Assembly: GCA_030432875.1 (NCBI GenBank)
Contig: JAUILP010000038.1
Span: 1 to 34,180 of the forward strand
Direction of reading: 5' to 3'
Origin: Oligoflexia bacterium
GTDB taxonomy: Bacteria; Bdellovibrionota_B; Oligoflexia; Oligoflexales; JAGOVF01
DNA: 34,180 nucleotides
The notes under the pieces are model-generated. The model was not told where the DNA came from. It ran no database searches and saw only the letters and a list, made by a program, of their open reading frames with translations. A program made the translations under genes and the position numbers. Of the stretch, positions 1 to 8,238 are shown in pieces; positions within the stretch are counted from its first letter, which is position 1; every line of letters begins with the position of its first letter.

Positions 1-192
1 GCGTATAGGTGCTAAAATCCTCAACAAGTTTACCCACCTCGGTATGCCGAAATATAGAAAAACATAGAATTAGCCCCTATGGTTAAAGTCAAGCTCACCA
101 AGAATTTGATTTGCGCAACAACACCGCGTAAAAACTATATCTATATGTATTTGCTTAAAATTTTCTTTTTCATTAAGAAGCCAAAAAGTTCT

Positions 193-220
193 TTGAATTA
201 TTAAAAATATTTGATACGAA
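193..220 (+). promoter_or_regulatory. weak sigma70-like promoter candidate
   Basis: TTGAAT (193-198) and TACGAA (215-220) are separated by 16 nt. The -10 box is poor. If used, transcription would start at about 227, which is exactly where the stem-loop at 227-265 begins. This is a pattern match only. Confidence 0.25.
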
Positions 221-226
221 GGGGGC

Positions 227-265
227 GAGGCGTTGATCTTGATAATCATCAAGAGAGATAGCCTC
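227..265 (+). other. two-tier stem-loop upstream of the small gene at 325
   Basis: An inner 7-bp stem TCTTGAT/ATCAAGA (237-243 with 248-254) closes a 4-nt AATC loop. An outer 5-bp stem GAGGC/GCCTC (227-231 with 261-265) encloses it. The element lies about 60 nt before the start codon of the next gene, so it would sit in its 5' leader. There is no T-tract, so it is not an obvious terminator. The remaining sequence from 1 to 226 shows only a weak inverted repeat (5-15 with 70-80, one mismatch) and nothing else I can identify. Confidence 0.4.
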
Positions 266-324
266 TTGGCGCGGAGTTGTTGAGGGTGTGAGGACAGAAA
301 TACAAGGGAAAGGATTTACTACGA

Positions 325-672
325 ATGTCTATGTACAGCGATATCATTCCCGGGTTAAATCAGCGTTTGGTTAAGGCAATAAAAAGCGTTACTGAGAAAC
401 GATTGGATCTTGTTAATTCACAGCTTGAAAATATAATAGATACAGCAAATACCTTACAAGGGAGAGGCTATAATCATAGTTTTTCCTTAGCAAGCGATGC
501 GTGTGACGAAGATCTCGATGCGGGGTCATTAAAGAGGTCTCATTTTATTTTTGAACTCAAAAGTGAACTTATGCAGAAGCGGCGACAGTTAGAAACTTTG
601 CTCGCCGAACCTGCGACTGTTTTCCGCGAAGAATTTGATTTTTATTTTAAGGTCAATGAACCCTTAAATTAG
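325..672 (+). CDS. hypothetical protein, 115 aa, helical
   Basis: I do not recognise this protein. It has 115 residues, no signal peptide and no membrane segment. It is charged and predicted by eye to be mostly helical: residues about 10-45 and 70-95 have the heptad-like spacing of short coiled coils (for example SELMQKRRQLETLLAE near 80-95). A purine-rich SD candidate (GGAAAGGA, 308-315) lies about 9 nt before the ATG. It is the only gene on the plus strand in the first 7.9 kb and converges on the potassium-uptake operon, with 46 nt between the two stop codons. The leader carries a stem-loop at 227-265. It could be a small cytoplasmic regulator or adaptor, but nothing in the sequence fixes a role. 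That it is a real gene rests on the SD, length and lack of a competing frame. Confidence 0.55.
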   Translation: MSMYSDIIPGLNQRLVKAIKSVTEKRLDLVNSQLENIIDTANTLQGRGYNHSFSLASDACDEDLDAGSLKRSHFIFELKSELMQKRRQLETLLAEPATVFREEFDFYFKVNEPLN

Positions 673-718
673 GGTCGCAGCCAAGTAAATAAACAAAAAG
701 TGGTATCCAGCGTAAAAA

Positions 719-1432
719 TTAACTGAGATCTTGAGAATGCCCGTTTTTCATATAGAGTGTAGGGTTTAGCTTCCTCTTATCCATATTTTCATCAAGGATA
801 ACGGTCAGGAGGCGACCCGTATCTTTAAGTTCCTCTGATGCATGGGGGTTATTAAAGCGCCTTAGAAGATTCCCACCACAGTATTCGCGGATTGAGAGCA
901 AAAAATCTGAAAGCGGATCCATAAAAATGGAAATAATTCTGGACTTAAAGATCAGCTGTAAAATAACGGATATAAGTGCTAAAAAACCGATAGTCCAAGC
1001 GCCTGATGTTCCTTGAAAATGTATTTTCTTGTCTTTAGTGGCTATATCATCAAGATTTAAACGGGCAAATTCATTTATTTTTGCGGACAAGTCAGCTTTG
1101 AGATACAAAGAACCAGAAAAATATTGCTCTCCGAGTTCCTTGATATCAGCCAAAAGATATTGTTCTTCGGCAAATGAAATATTTTTTTCTAATTTTTTGA
1201 CTGCCTGCCAAAAAACCTCGCTCTCCGTATTTGCCCATTTTCCTTGCTCGTTATGCCTGGCAAGGGCTTCTCCCATGTCGAGAATAGCATGCATAGAGGT
1301 TGCATTGTCATCCAGAATATCTCTCACTGCAGGAAGAAGTCTTTCGACTAAAAAGATAGAACTGAGTCCAATAATTAAATTAATAGCAATAATAAGGTTC
1401 GCAGTGTAACGAAAATAAGATTTAGCATTCAT
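719..1432 (-). CDS. two-TM membrane protein with periplasmic helical domain and HAMP-like end, no output domain
   Basis: This 237-residue protein has TM1 at about residues 11-32, a helical extracytoplasmic segment of about 110 residues rich in charged and heptad-spaced positions, TM2 at about 146-164, and a cytoplasmic piece of about 70 residues. That piece resembles a HAMP linker: a Pro (MDPLSDFL, 171-178) near the first helix and an EELKDTGRLL stretch (200-209) in the second. The layout is that of a chemoreceptor or histidine-kinase sensor half, but the protein ends about 20 residues after the HAMP-like part with no kinase, cyclase or MCP domain. Its ATG lies 4 nt after the ktrA stop, so it is almost certainly co-transcribed with ktrB-ktrA and may modulate potassium uptake; that link is inference from position. 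No frameshifted output domain is visible downstream, where the next gene is convergent. Confidence 0.7.
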   Translation of the reverse strand: MNAKSYFRYTANLIIAINLIIGLSSIFLVERLLPAVRDILDDNATSMHAILDMGEALARHNEQGKWANTESEVFWQAVKKLEKNISFAEEQYLLADIKELGEQYFSGSLYLKADLSAKINEFARLNLDDIATKDKKIHFQGTSGAWTIGFLALISVILQLIFKSRIISIFMDPLSDFLLSIREYCGGNLLRRFNNPHASEELKDTGRLLTVILDENMDKRKLNPTLYMKNGHSQDLS

Positions 1433-1436
1433 GGTA

Positions 1437-2099
1437 TTATTCTACGTCCTCTAAGAGTTTATGGATAGATCCTCTACGAGCCGCTGTTACCAGTATGTCC
1501 CCTTTTTTAATAATATCCTCAGCGCCAACTTGTTTAATTTTGCCATTAATGCCTTCCCGAATGGCGATTACGGTGATGCCAAATTTTCTTTGCAAATTTA
1601 GATCGGCAAGTTTCATATCCCAAAGTTTTTTGGCTGCGTATATTTCGGATACGACGAGGTCTGCTCCTAAAAGCATTTCTCCTAAAACGTGTTTACTCAG
1701 AATTCTTGGCGCATAGCGTTCGCCAAAATCCCACTCAGGGTTTACGACCTCATCAGCACCGACGAGATGTAATATACGAGCGTGCAAATCGTCATTAGCG
1801 CGGGCAATAATGCGCTTAGCGCCAAGCTGCTTTAAAAGTGCTGTACAAATAATGCCAACCTCTCGCGATTGATCGCCAGTAGCACAAACACAAACGTCAC
1901 GTTTTTCTGGGTGGAGTTGTGCTAAAGCATCTTCGTTCGTGGCATCAATGCATAGAGGTTTTGCTACCCAGGAGGTGGCCATTTCGACACGTTTTTCGTC
2001 CAAATCCACAGCAATAATTTCGACATCAGAATTGCTGAGAGCTCTGATGAGCCCCATCCCAAATTGTCCCAGACCGATAACCACAACTTGTCTATTCAT
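1437..2099 (-). CDS. ktrA: KtrA/TrkA-type RCK potassium-uptake regulator
   Basis: This is the cytosolic gating subunit of a Ktr/Trk potassium transporter. Residues 1-135 form an RCK_N Rossmann domain: GLGQFG at 9-14 is the dinucleotide-binding loop and D32 in IIAVD is the ribose-binding acid. Residues about 140-220 form an RCK_C domain ending in a hydrophobic strand (KKGDILVTAA). The family binds NAD(H) and ATP/ADP as an octameric ring under the membrane subunit. I chose the ATG at 2099 because AAAGGA precedes it by 6 nt; an upstream in-frame TTG at 2120 would add 7 residues and overlap the ktrB stop. The gene starts 10 nt after ktrB ends and is followed after 4 nt by the HAMP-like gene. At 220 aa it is of normal single-RCK (KtrA) length rather than double-length TrkA. 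Confidence 0.92.
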   Translation of the reverse strand: MNRQVVVIGLGQFGMGLIRALSNSDVEIIAVDLDEKRVEMATSWVAKPLCIDATNEDALAQLHPEKRDVCVCATGDQSREVGIICTALLKQLGAKRIIARANDDLHARILHLVGADEVVNPEWDFGERYAPRILSKHVLGEMLLGADLVVSEIYAAKKLWDMKLADLNLQRKFGITVIAIREGINGKIKQVGAEDIIKKGDILVTAARRGSIHKLLEDVE

Positions 2100-2109
2100 A
2101 AAATATCCT

Positions 2110-4122
2110 TTAAGTAACAAAAACCTCTTCTTTAGGGACTTTCCATTTTTCTTCTTTAGAGCCCCTTAAAACGATAAGTGCAAAAGCAATGGGGCCTACT
2201 CTGCCAACCAACATGGAAAAAGAAACTATGATTTTGCCAATTTCATCAAGCTGCGTGGTGGCCCCTAATGAGAGGCCCACAGTGCTGAGTGCTGACACAC
2301 TTTCAAAAATCAAGGGAATAGTCGGGATGTCCTGCGTTAGCGATAACATAAAAAAAGTGACAAATCCCGATATCAAACCAAAACATACAATAGCCATTGA
2401 TTTATATATAACATGGGAAGGGATTCTTCGATTAAAAACGCGAACATCAGTGCGCCCGGAAACAGCACTAAACCCAGCTATCAATACCACGGCTGCTGTA
2501 ATTGTCTTTATACCCCCTGCGGTTCCTCCTGGGTTACCGCCAATAAACATTAGAATCATCATAAAAAAAGAGGAGATATCTCGCATGTCGGTCATTTTAA
2601 CGCTAAAAAAACCAGCCGTTCGTGCGGTTGCGGATTGAAACCATGCGTTTAAAATTTTGTCTCCCAAATTAAGATCACGAAGAGAATACCCCCATTCAAC
2701 CGAAAGATAAAAAACAAAACCCGCTATGAGAAGTATTAAAGTACTCACTACCGCGATCTTTTCATTAAGGTTGTAGCTTTTTCTTAAAACACCTTTAGGT
2801 AAATTTAGGGCCATGAGGGGAGCAAAGCCTCCGGCAATTATTAAAAAACTAACTGTTAGTAAAATGAGCGCATTGTGTTGGAACAAAAGCAAGCTATCAG
2901 ATTTTAGGGCGAAACCAGCATTGCAAAACGCAGAAATTGCGGTGAATAGTGCTTCCCAAAACGCGGGTAGTAGGTCCATACCCTCACGGGAAAAAGCATA
3001 AAAAAGTATGCTTGTGCCAAAAAGCTCTACAGCAATAACATACCCTAAAATAACCCGGAGCGTTCCCTGGACAGAATAGCGATGATTATAGCTGCTCAGT
3101 TGATATAAGGTTGTTTCATGATGAAGACTGAGTCGACCACGCTGCAATATAAATAGAGTCCAAGCGCTTAAGGAAATGATGCCAAATCCCCCAAGTTGTA
3201 TAAGGAGCAAAATGGTTGCTTGGCCCCAAAGGGTAAAGTCTAACGCTGTATCTAAAATTGTGAGACCCGTCACACATGCAGCACTCATGGCAGTAAAAAA
3301 GCTATTTATGATGGTATGATCGGCATGAGGTCTTTGTGTTCCGGGTATTTGAAGAAGCAAACATCCGATCACCGCCAGTGCCATAAAATAGCTGATAATG
3401 ACCACCTCAGGTTTGGCAAATGCTTGAGCGACGATTTTGGTGTTTTTGGGAGAGTGTTTAAAAATAGAAAAAAACATGACGCAGCTAGCTATGGTAAATA
3501 AAGTGTTTGTGAACAAATGGTAGATATTTTGTTTAGGGAAGAAAACGAGGAGAAGCAAGACGAGGCTACAAATACCTGGGATGATGGAAGTTAGTTTGGT
3601 CTTAATTTTAAGGCGCAAGAGGCTTAGAAAAATAGACGAGCAGATGGCTAAATTAATAGCTAAAAATATCATAGGGTTACTTCTAAAGGCGCCAAATAGA
3701 TTGGCAAGAAGCAAAATAAGAGCATTTATCAGCGATATGATTAAGTATTGAGCGGATACCTCACCGCGATAGATTGAAAACCTGCGTTCATTGATGACGC
3801 CATAAGTGAAAAATATATAAGCAGCAATAATAAGTGTGCCTAAGGTGGGAAATCTAATGAGGTGGTTAGAAGCTAAAATGAGCATGGCTGAAAAAGCGGT
3901 AATCAGTCCCAATTTAATGTTTTTTGTGATCGGTTGTAAGGACAGAAGAAAAACTAAAACTGCGCTTAAAGTAAATAAGTGGGTTTCGTTGAGATCTTTT
4001 GGGTACTGAAAAAATGGCTTACTGTTCAAATGGGCGATAACAATAAGAAGCCACGGTATTGGGTGTAAAGCATGAAATAAAATATTGGTCATAAAAAGGC
4101 TATATGCAAGTATGTTAATCAC
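2110..4122 (-). CDS. ktrB: KtrB/TrkH-family K+ channel subunit with N-terminal membrane extension
   Basis: This is the ion-conducting subunit of a Ktr/Trk K+ uptake system in the inner membrane. The family core spans residues about 236-655. Its four pore loops are visible: VTGL near 284-287, NAGF near 401-404, TAGF near 502-505 and TVGL near 614-617; GGNPGGTAGGIKT (528-540) precedes a middle-of-core helix. At 670 residues it is well above the usual 430-500. The first roughly 235 residues are an extra hydrophobic region in which I count about eight membrane segments (near 5-30, 48-64, 70-87, 94-110, 124-145, 150-170, 178-196, 201-221). The gene starts 165 nt after the rml operon and is followed directly by ktrA, its RCK partner. 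The family assignment is secure; the function of the extension is unknown. Confidence 0.92.
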   Translation of the reverse strand: MINILAYSLFMTNILFHALHPIPWLLIVIAHLNSKPFFQYPKDLNETHLFTLSAVLVFLLSLQPITKNIKLGLITAFSAMLILASNHLIRFPTLGTLIIAAYIFFTYGVINERRFSIYRGEVSAQYLIISLINALILLLANLFGAFRSNPMIFLAINLAICSSIFLSLLRLKIKTKLTSIIPGICSLVLLLLVFFPKQNIYHLFTNTLFTIASCVMFFSIFKHSPKNTKIVAQAFAKPEVVIISYFMALAVIGCLLLQIPGTQRPHADHTIINSFFTAMSAACVTGLTILDTALDFTLWGQATILLLIQLGGFGIISLSAWTLFILQRGRLSLHHETTLYQLSSYNHRYSVQGTLRVILGYVIAVELFGTSILFYAFSREGMDLLPAFWEALFTAISAFCNAGFALKSDSLLLFQHNALILLTVSFLIIAGGFAPLMALNLPKGVLRKSYNLNEKIAVVSTLILLIAGFVFYLSVEWGYSLRDLNLGDKILNAWFQSATARTAGFFSVKMTDMRDISSFFMMILMFIGGNPGGTAGGIKTITAAVVLIAGFSAVSGRTDVRVFNRRIPSHVIYKSMAIVCFGLISGFVTFFMLSLTQDIPTIPLIFESVSALSTVGLSLGATTQLDEIGKIIVSFSMLVGRVGPIAFALIVLRGSKEEKWKVPKEEVFVT

Positions 4123-4287
4123 ATTATTGTAATATGCTCATGGGAATTCAGATACCCCATAAATAAGATTTTCTTGAAAATGGCATACTGGTCAATACCT
4201 CTTAAGCTTATGAACGAGATAGGTCTAATGTGAGGATTAGTATCGACGTTGATTTGTTTTTGAGTTAGCGTATCAGCTGCTAGGGTA

Positions 4288-5244
4288 TTAAGGCGTCAAC
4301 TTTAGAAGCTCCTTTAGGACCCGCTCCGTTTCTATTTGCCAAGACTCAGGTTGGTACCTAAAAGTCGCAGTGAATTTATGCGTGTCTAAACGGGAGTTTG
4401 CAGGTCTTTTTGCAGGTGTTGGATATGCTGTGGTTGGTATGGCGTTCAATTTTTTAATCTTGAGCATAGCGCCGAGATCACGTGCAGTACTAAAAATATA
4501 CTCTGCAAATCCGTGCCAAGAGGTGAACCCGTCGGCACAAAAATGATAAACACCTAGTAAATTTTTACTCCATTCTTGATTATCATGGTAAGACTGCTTA
4601 AGTATAGCAAGTGTGGCTGCCGCAATTTGATCGGAGGAAGTCGGAGAACCAATTTGATCATCAACGACACCGAGTTCTTCACGTTCTGCCGCCAATCGCA
4701 GCATGGTCTTTAAAAAATTTTGCCCATCAGGACCATATACCCAGGATGTTCTCACGATAAAGTAGCTTAAGTCAGGAATGGCTATGATATTTTGTTCGCC
4801 CTTGCGCTTAGAAGCACCGTATGTGTTGAGGGGAGCACAAAAATGGTCTTCTTTAAAAGGTGTATGTCCTGCTCCATCAAAAACATAGTCGGTAGAATAA
4901 TGAATAAATAAACTACCGATTTCCCGGGCTGCCAGCGCCATAACTTCAGGCGCATGGGCATTTATCACAAGGGCTTGTTCGTTTTCTGTTTCTGCTTTAT
5001 CAACAGCAGTATAGGCGGTGGCATTAATGATTATATCTGGCTTTAATTTGATAATCAGCGGCTTAATCGCCTTAAGATCACTGACATCTAAAAAGTGAGC
5101 GCCTTCCCCGGCATAATCTTGGTCAAAAAAAGTCTGCTCTAAATGGACGAGGTCTTTTAGAGCGCGTCTTAAGCTTGAGGCGACCTGGCCCTCTCGGCCC
5201 ATGATAAGAACTTTAGTATTTGGGGGAAGTGGTGTTTTAGGCAT
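4288..5244 (-). CDS. rmlD: dTDP-4-dehydrorhamnose reductase (RmlD)
   Basis: RmlD catalyses the last step of dTDP-L-rhamnose synthesis: NAD(P)H reduction of dTDP-4-keto-L-rhamnose. The protein is a cytoplasmic extended short-chain dehydrogenase. Visible motifs are the nucleotide loop GREGQ (16-20), TAYTAVDKAE (76-85), STDYVFDG (117-124) with the catalytic T118, and the Y142-x3-K146 pair in TYGASK, followed by VRTSWVYG (164-171). I chose the ATG at 5244, which overlaps the rmlC stop codon by 8 nt (translational coupling). An in-frame GTG at 5274 would add 10 residues and overlap rmlC by 38 nt. With 318 residues it is slightly longer than the usual 290-300 because of a short N-terminal tail before the Rossmann strand. 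It is the last gene of rmlBACD. Confidence 0.93.
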   Translation of the reverse strand: MPKTPLPPNTKVLIMGREGQVASSLRRALKDLVHLEQTFFDQDYAGEGAHFLDVSDLKAIKPLIIKLKPDIIINATAYTAVDKAETENEQALVINAHAPEVMALAAREIGSLFIHYSTDYVFDGAGHTPFKEDHFCAPLNTYGASKRKGEQNIIAIPDLSYFIVRTSWVYGPDGQNFLKTMLRLAAEREELGVVDDQIGSPTSSDQIAAATLAILKQSYHDNQEWSKNLLGVYHFCADGFTSWHGFAEYIFSTARDLGAMLKIKKLNAIPTTAYPTPAKRPANSRLDTHKFTATFRYQPESWQIETERVLKELLKLTP

Positions 5245-5791
5245 AAGGTAATAGCTTTTCTTTGGGGAGTTCACTTAAAAAGAGTGCGTTGCGATCTTTG
5301 TCAGAAAGAGTGGGGTCTTTTACCGGCCATGGAATCGCAAGTTTAGGATCGTTCCAGGCAAGGCTTAGCTCCGCTTTTGGATTGTAATACTGCGTGCATT
5401 TGTACATAAAAAGAGCCGATTCACTCACGACACAAAATCCATGAGCAAAGCCTGGCGGAACATAGAGCTGCCTATGGTTGTCTTCGGATATTTCGGTACC
5501 AAAAAATTGACCAAAGCTAGGTGAACCGAGTCTAATATCAACGGCAACATCAAAGACACAACCCTTCAGTACCGAAACCAGTTTTCCCTGCGCGAAAGGA
5601 TTTTGAAAATGTAAGCCCCTAAGAATGCCTTTTGACGATAAAGAAATATTATCCTGAACAAAATCTTCATGTATACCGGCATCGCTATAGCGTGCTTTTT
5701 GCCAGGATTCATAAAAATATCCGCGCGAATCGCCAAAGACTTTTGGTTCTATTAGGACTAAATCAGGAATAGGGGTTTTTATTATATTCAT
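5237..5791 (-). CDS. rmlC: dTDP-4-dehydrorhamnose 3,5-epimerase (RmlC)
   Basis: RmlC epimerises dTDP-4-keto-6-deoxy-D-glucose at C3 and C5 to give dTDP-4-keto-L-rhamnose. The family is a cupin dimer. Motifs present are DSRGYFYES (21-29), RGLHFQ (58-63) with the catalytic base H61, the Lys of AQGKLVSV (67-74), PPGFAHGF (112-119), the acid Y130 in ALFMYK, and LSDKD (162-166) near the C-terminus, so the active site looks intact. At 184 residues the length is typical. The ATG overlaps the rmlA stop as ATGA, and the 3' end overlaps rmlD, so the three genes are translationally coupled. Confidence 0.96.
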   Translation of the reverse strand: MNIIKTPIPDLVLIEPKVFGDSRGYFYESWQKARYSDAGIHEDFVQDNISLSSKGILRGLHFQNPFAQGKLVSVLKGCVFDVAVDIRLGSPSFGQFFGTEISEDNHRQLYVPPGFAHGFCVVSESALFMYKCTQYYNPKAELSLAWNDPKLAIPWPVKDPTLSDKDRNALFLSELPKEKLLPYA

Positions 5792-6675
5792 AACTGGCCC
5801 TTATGCTTTAGGAGCATCATCAAATACTGACCGTAGCCGTTTTTAAGGAGAGGCTGGGCAAGGCGTTCTAGTTCTGTGTCGCTGATAAATTTTTTACGCC
5901 AGGCGATTTCTTCGGGACAAGAGACTTTAAGTCCCTGCCGGTGTTCGATGGTTTGGACAAAATTAGTGGCTTCGACAAGGGATTCATGGGTTCCCGTATC
6001 AAGCCAAGCATGTCCTCTACCTAAGAGCTCGACATGAAGTTTGCCTTGCTCTAAATATTTTTTATTGAGGTCCGTGATTTCGAGTTCGCCGCGGGGGGAT
6101 GGTTTTAGAGACTTGGCCAAGGCAATGCAGTCATTGTCGTAAAAATAAAGTCCGGTAACAGCATAATTTGATTTAGGAGCTATGGGTTTTTCTTCAAGGC
6201 TCTCTACCCGACCGGAGGCATCAAAACTCACCACCCCATAACGCTCTGGGTCGCGGACAAAATAGCCGAAAACCGTGGCAACATCAGTTTTAGCAGAGGC
6301 TGCTTGCAATCGGTCGGGAAATCCATGCCCATAAAAAATATTATCACCAAGTACGAGACAAGCAGGGCTCGTGCCAAGAAAGTCTTCGCCGATAATAAAG
6401 GCCTGGGCCAGTCCATCAGGGCTAGGTTGTTCTGCGTAAGAAATATTCAGTCCAAACTGATGGCCATTTCCGAGGAGCTTTTGAAAACCACCCAGATCGT
6501 GCGGGGTCGAGATGATGAGGATATCACGGATATCAGCGAGCATAAGCGTCGCAAGAGGATAATAGATAAGGGGTTTATCGTAAATGGGGAGTAATTGCTT
6601 GCTCACGCTAATCGTTAGCGGATAGAGACGGGTGCCAGACCCTCCTGCCAGAATAATGCCTTTTCTTGCTGCCAT
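5788..6675 (-). CDS. rmlA: glucose-1-phosphate thymidylyltransferase (RmlA)
   Basis: RmlA joins dTTP and glucose-1-phosphate to make dTDP-glucose, the committed step of the pathway. It is a nucleotidyltransferase: the GGSGTRL loop at 11-17 binds the nucleotide phosphates, [10 protein letters not shown] (107-116) holds the metal-binding D111, and EEKP (161-164) holds the sugar-phosphate-binding K163. At 295 residues it is the normal short RmlA type. GAGAGG lies just before the ATG. It is separated from rmlB by 82 nt that contain a good promoter candidate with TATAAT, so rmlACD may also be transcribed independently of rmlB. Confidence 0.96.
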   Translation of the reverse strand: MAARKGIILAGGSGTRLYPLTISVSKQLLPIYDKPLIYYPLATLMLADIRDILIISTPHDLGGFQKLLGNGHQFGLNISYAEQPSPDGLAQAFIIGEDFLGTSPACLVLGDNIFYGHGFPDRLQAASAKTDVATVFGYFVRDPERYGVVSFDASGRVESLEEKPIAPKSNYAVTGLYFYDNDCIALAKSLKPSPRGELEITDLNKKYLEQGKLHVELLGRGHAWLDTGTHESLVEATNFVQTIEHRQGLKVSCPEEIAWRKKFISDTELERLAQPLLKNGYGQYLMMLLKHKGQL

Positions 6676-6701
6676 GGTACCTCTCGTATTTTAAAGTATT
6701 A

Positions 6702-6729
6702 ATTATAATAAGACTGATTTTTTAACCAA
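6702..6729 (-). promoter_or_regulatory. internal promoter candidate in front of rmlA
   Basis: On the minus strand TTGGTT (6729-6724) and a perfect TATAAT (6707-6702) are separated by 16 nt. The predicted start is about 20 nt before the rmlA ATG. The surrounding 82-nt rmlB-rmlA gap is otherwise A/T runs. Confidence 0.4.
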
Positions 6730-6757
6730 ATTTTTTTTAAAAAATACAGTTCTTTCG

Positions 6758-7825
6758 CTATTTTTTTGTGCCGAGACGCTCTCTTTGATATTTGCCTTCC
6801 TGAACGATCTCACACCACCCTTTGCGTTCCTGTAAGTACCAGCTTACGGTCTTTTTTAAGCCCGACGCAAAGGTTTCTTTAGGCCGCCAATTAAGCTTTT
6901 CGCCTATAAAACTGGCATCAATTGCATAGCGGTGGTCGTGGCCTGGGCGATCAAAGACAAATTTAATGAGCTCACTATAAGAATTGCCTTCTTTTCTGGG
7001 TTGAAGCTCATCGAGTATCTGACAAATGTTTTTGACAACAGAAAGATTTGTTTGTTCATTGTGGCCACCGATATTGTAGCTTTCTCCAATATGTCCCTTT
7101 TCAAAAACCGTAAGTAAAGCATCAGCGTGATCATCCACAAAAAGCCAGTCTCGAACATTGTCACCTTTGCCGTAAATAGGTAGAGGTTTGCCTTCTAAAG
7201 CATTAAGAATTACGAGTGGAATCAATTTTTCTGGAAACTGATAAGGGCCGTAATTATTGGAGCAGTTGGTAAGCAATATGGGTACGCCAAATGTATGATG
7301 CCAAGCACGCACCAAATGGTCGCTTGCTGCTTTTGAGGCTGAGTAAGGAGATCTAGGCTGATAGGGCGTAGTTTCTGTAAAAAAACCATTTTCCCCGAGC
7401 GAGCCAAAAACTTCGTCTGTGGAAATGTGCTGAAATCTGAATGATGATTTTTCACTGGCCTCCAGAGTTTCTAAATAGCCTCGCGTGGCTTCGAGTAAAG
7501 TATAGGTTCCCAGGATATTGGTATCGATAAACTCTTTGGGGCCATCGATTGAGCGGTCTACATGAGATTCGGCAGCTAAGTGAATGATCCCCATAGGGCG
7601 AAATTCTTGGAATAACGATGTCATGAGTGTAGAGTCACAGATGTCGCCCTGAACAAAGCGATAGTTAGGACTGTCGCTGATTTCAGCCAGGGAGGCGAGA
7701 TTGCCCGCGTAGGTGAGCTTATCGAGATTGAGTATTTGGTACTGGGGCTGCGTTTTTATAATATGACGAATAAGAGCAGAGCCAATAAAGCCAGCTCCGC
7801 CAGTAATAATCACCTTTTTTTTCAT
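6758..7825 (-). CDS. rmlB: dTDP-glucose 4,6-dehydratase (RmlB)
   Basis: RmlB converts dTDP-glucose to dTDP-4-keto-6-deoxy-D-glucose using tightly bound NAD+. It is an extended SDR enzyme: GGAGFIG (9-15) is the nucleotide loop, STDEVFG (135-141) holds the catalytic D137 and E138 of the dehydratase step, and Y161-x3-K165 in YSASK completes the active site. [10 protein letters not shown] (83-92) is also family-typical. At 355 residues it is of normal length and complete. It is the first gene of the rmlBACD cluster, with a promoter candidate about 60 nt upstream. dTDP-rhamnose is a donor for O-antigen, capsule or glycoprotein assembly; no rhamnosyltransferase is in the window. Confidence 0.97.
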   Translation of the reverse strand: MKKKVIITGGAGFIGSALIRHIIKTQPQYQILNLDKLTYAGNLASLAEISDSPNYRFVQGDICDSTLMTSLFQEFRPMGIIHLAAESHVDRSIDGPKEFIDTNILGTYTLLEATRGYLETLEASEKSSFRFQHISTDEVFGSLGENGFFTETTPYQPRSPYSASKAASDHLVRAWHHTFGVPILLTNCSNNYGPYQFPEKLIPLVILNALEGKPLPIYGKGDNVRDWLFVDDHADALLTVFEKGHIGESYNIGGHNEQTNLSVVKNICQILDELQPRKEGNSYSELIKFVFDRPGHDHRYAIDASFIGEKLNWRPKETFASGLKKTVSWYLQERKGWCEIVQEGKYQRERLGTKK

Positions 7826-7880
7826 ATAAGACCCATGCTCTTTGATATTTTTTAACCTGAATTAGCCAAAAACAGTGGTT

Positions 7881-7910
7881 ATAGTAGCATCTTTGGAAAG
7901 TACGGAACAA
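7881..7910 (-). promoter_or_regulatory. promoter candidate for rmlBACD
   Basis: On the minus strand TTGTTC (7910-7905) and TACTAT (7886-7881) are separated by 18 nt. The predicted start lies about 50 nt before the rmlB ATG. Confidence 0.4.
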
Positions 7911-7981
7911 TGATAAAATGCTGAGATCAGGGAGCGGTTTTAAACGGCGTTTTTTGGAGAAGGTAATAGGTTCTCAATAAA

Positions 7982-8001
7982 GGAGAGTACATGTGCTCTC
8001 C
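7982..8001 (+). promoter_or_regulatory. hairpin that buries the SD and start codon of a small ORF
   Basis: GGAGAGT (7982-7988) pairs with GCTCTCC (7995-8001): six Watson-Crick pairs plus one G-T wobble around a 6-nt loop ACATGT. The SD (AAAGGAG) is in the 5' arm and the ATG (7991-7993) is in the loop. As DNA it is a near-perfect 20-bp palindrome, so a protein operator is the alternative reading. Confidence 0.5.
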
Positions 8002-8101
8002 ATTTGATGAACTGAACCATGAAGATTTCTTGGCACTTAAAGAAATTAGAGTCCCTACTACGGTCACTCATTGTAAAGGGTTCAGGGATTTTTGTTACTA
8101 G
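7991..8101 (+). CDS. possible 36-aa microprotein
   Basis: A 37-codon frame starts at ATG 7991 with a strong SD (AAAGGAG, 6-nt spacing). The peptide has an acidic first half (FDELNHEDFLALKE, residues 5-18) and a basic, cysteine-containing end (C28, C35). It lies in the otherwise gene-free 413-nt stretch between rmlB and the secreted-protein gene, on the opposite strand. The start codon and SD are inside a stable hairpin, as expected for a regulated leader peptide. A poor promoter-like match (TAAAAT, 7914-7919) is upstream. It could equally be chance: short frames with an SD do occur in intergenic DNA. I recognise no homologue. Confidence 0.3.
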   Translation: MCSPFDELNHEDFLALKEIRVPTTVTHCKGFRDFCY

Positions 8102-8238
8102 ATCAGCGACATAGCCGATGTAGCGAGAAGTCCCGACTCCTAATTACTTTTGCCTTGTTGGTTTCAGGCTTACCCAGAGGTTGCAATTATGATGGGCAGC
8201 CATAAACCCCTTCTTTAAACTAATAGATCTTAATGGTT
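8102..8238. other. intergenic remainder between the small ORF and the secreted-protein gene
   Basis: No gene seen here. A bulged long-range inverted repeat pairs AATTAGAGTC (8044-8053, inside the small ORF) with GACTCCTAATT (8135-8145). GCCT/AGGC (around 8152-8169) is a weak hairpin. No clear T-tract terminator follows the minus-strand gene ending at 8239. Confidence 0.4.

Noticed and set aside
70..252. Minus-strand frame of 60 codons near the left edge
   Set aside because: No SD, low-complexity composition, and it overlaps the stem-loop and promoter candidate of the plus-strand gene; no family resemblance.
1029..1409. 126-codon plus-strand frame opposite the HAMP-like gene
   Set aside because: It is the shadow of a gene with clear TM/HAMP features and operon spacing; no SD or family match.
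4123..4287. Terminator after rmlD or promoter for ktrB
   Set aside because: Only a 4-bp TAGC/GCTA stem and poor -35/-10 matches were found; nothing I can support.
7826..8238. tRNA or CRISPR in the larger gene-free stretches
   Set aside because: No cloverleaf with a TTCGA-type T-loop and no regularly spaced repeats found here or in the other gaps by eye.
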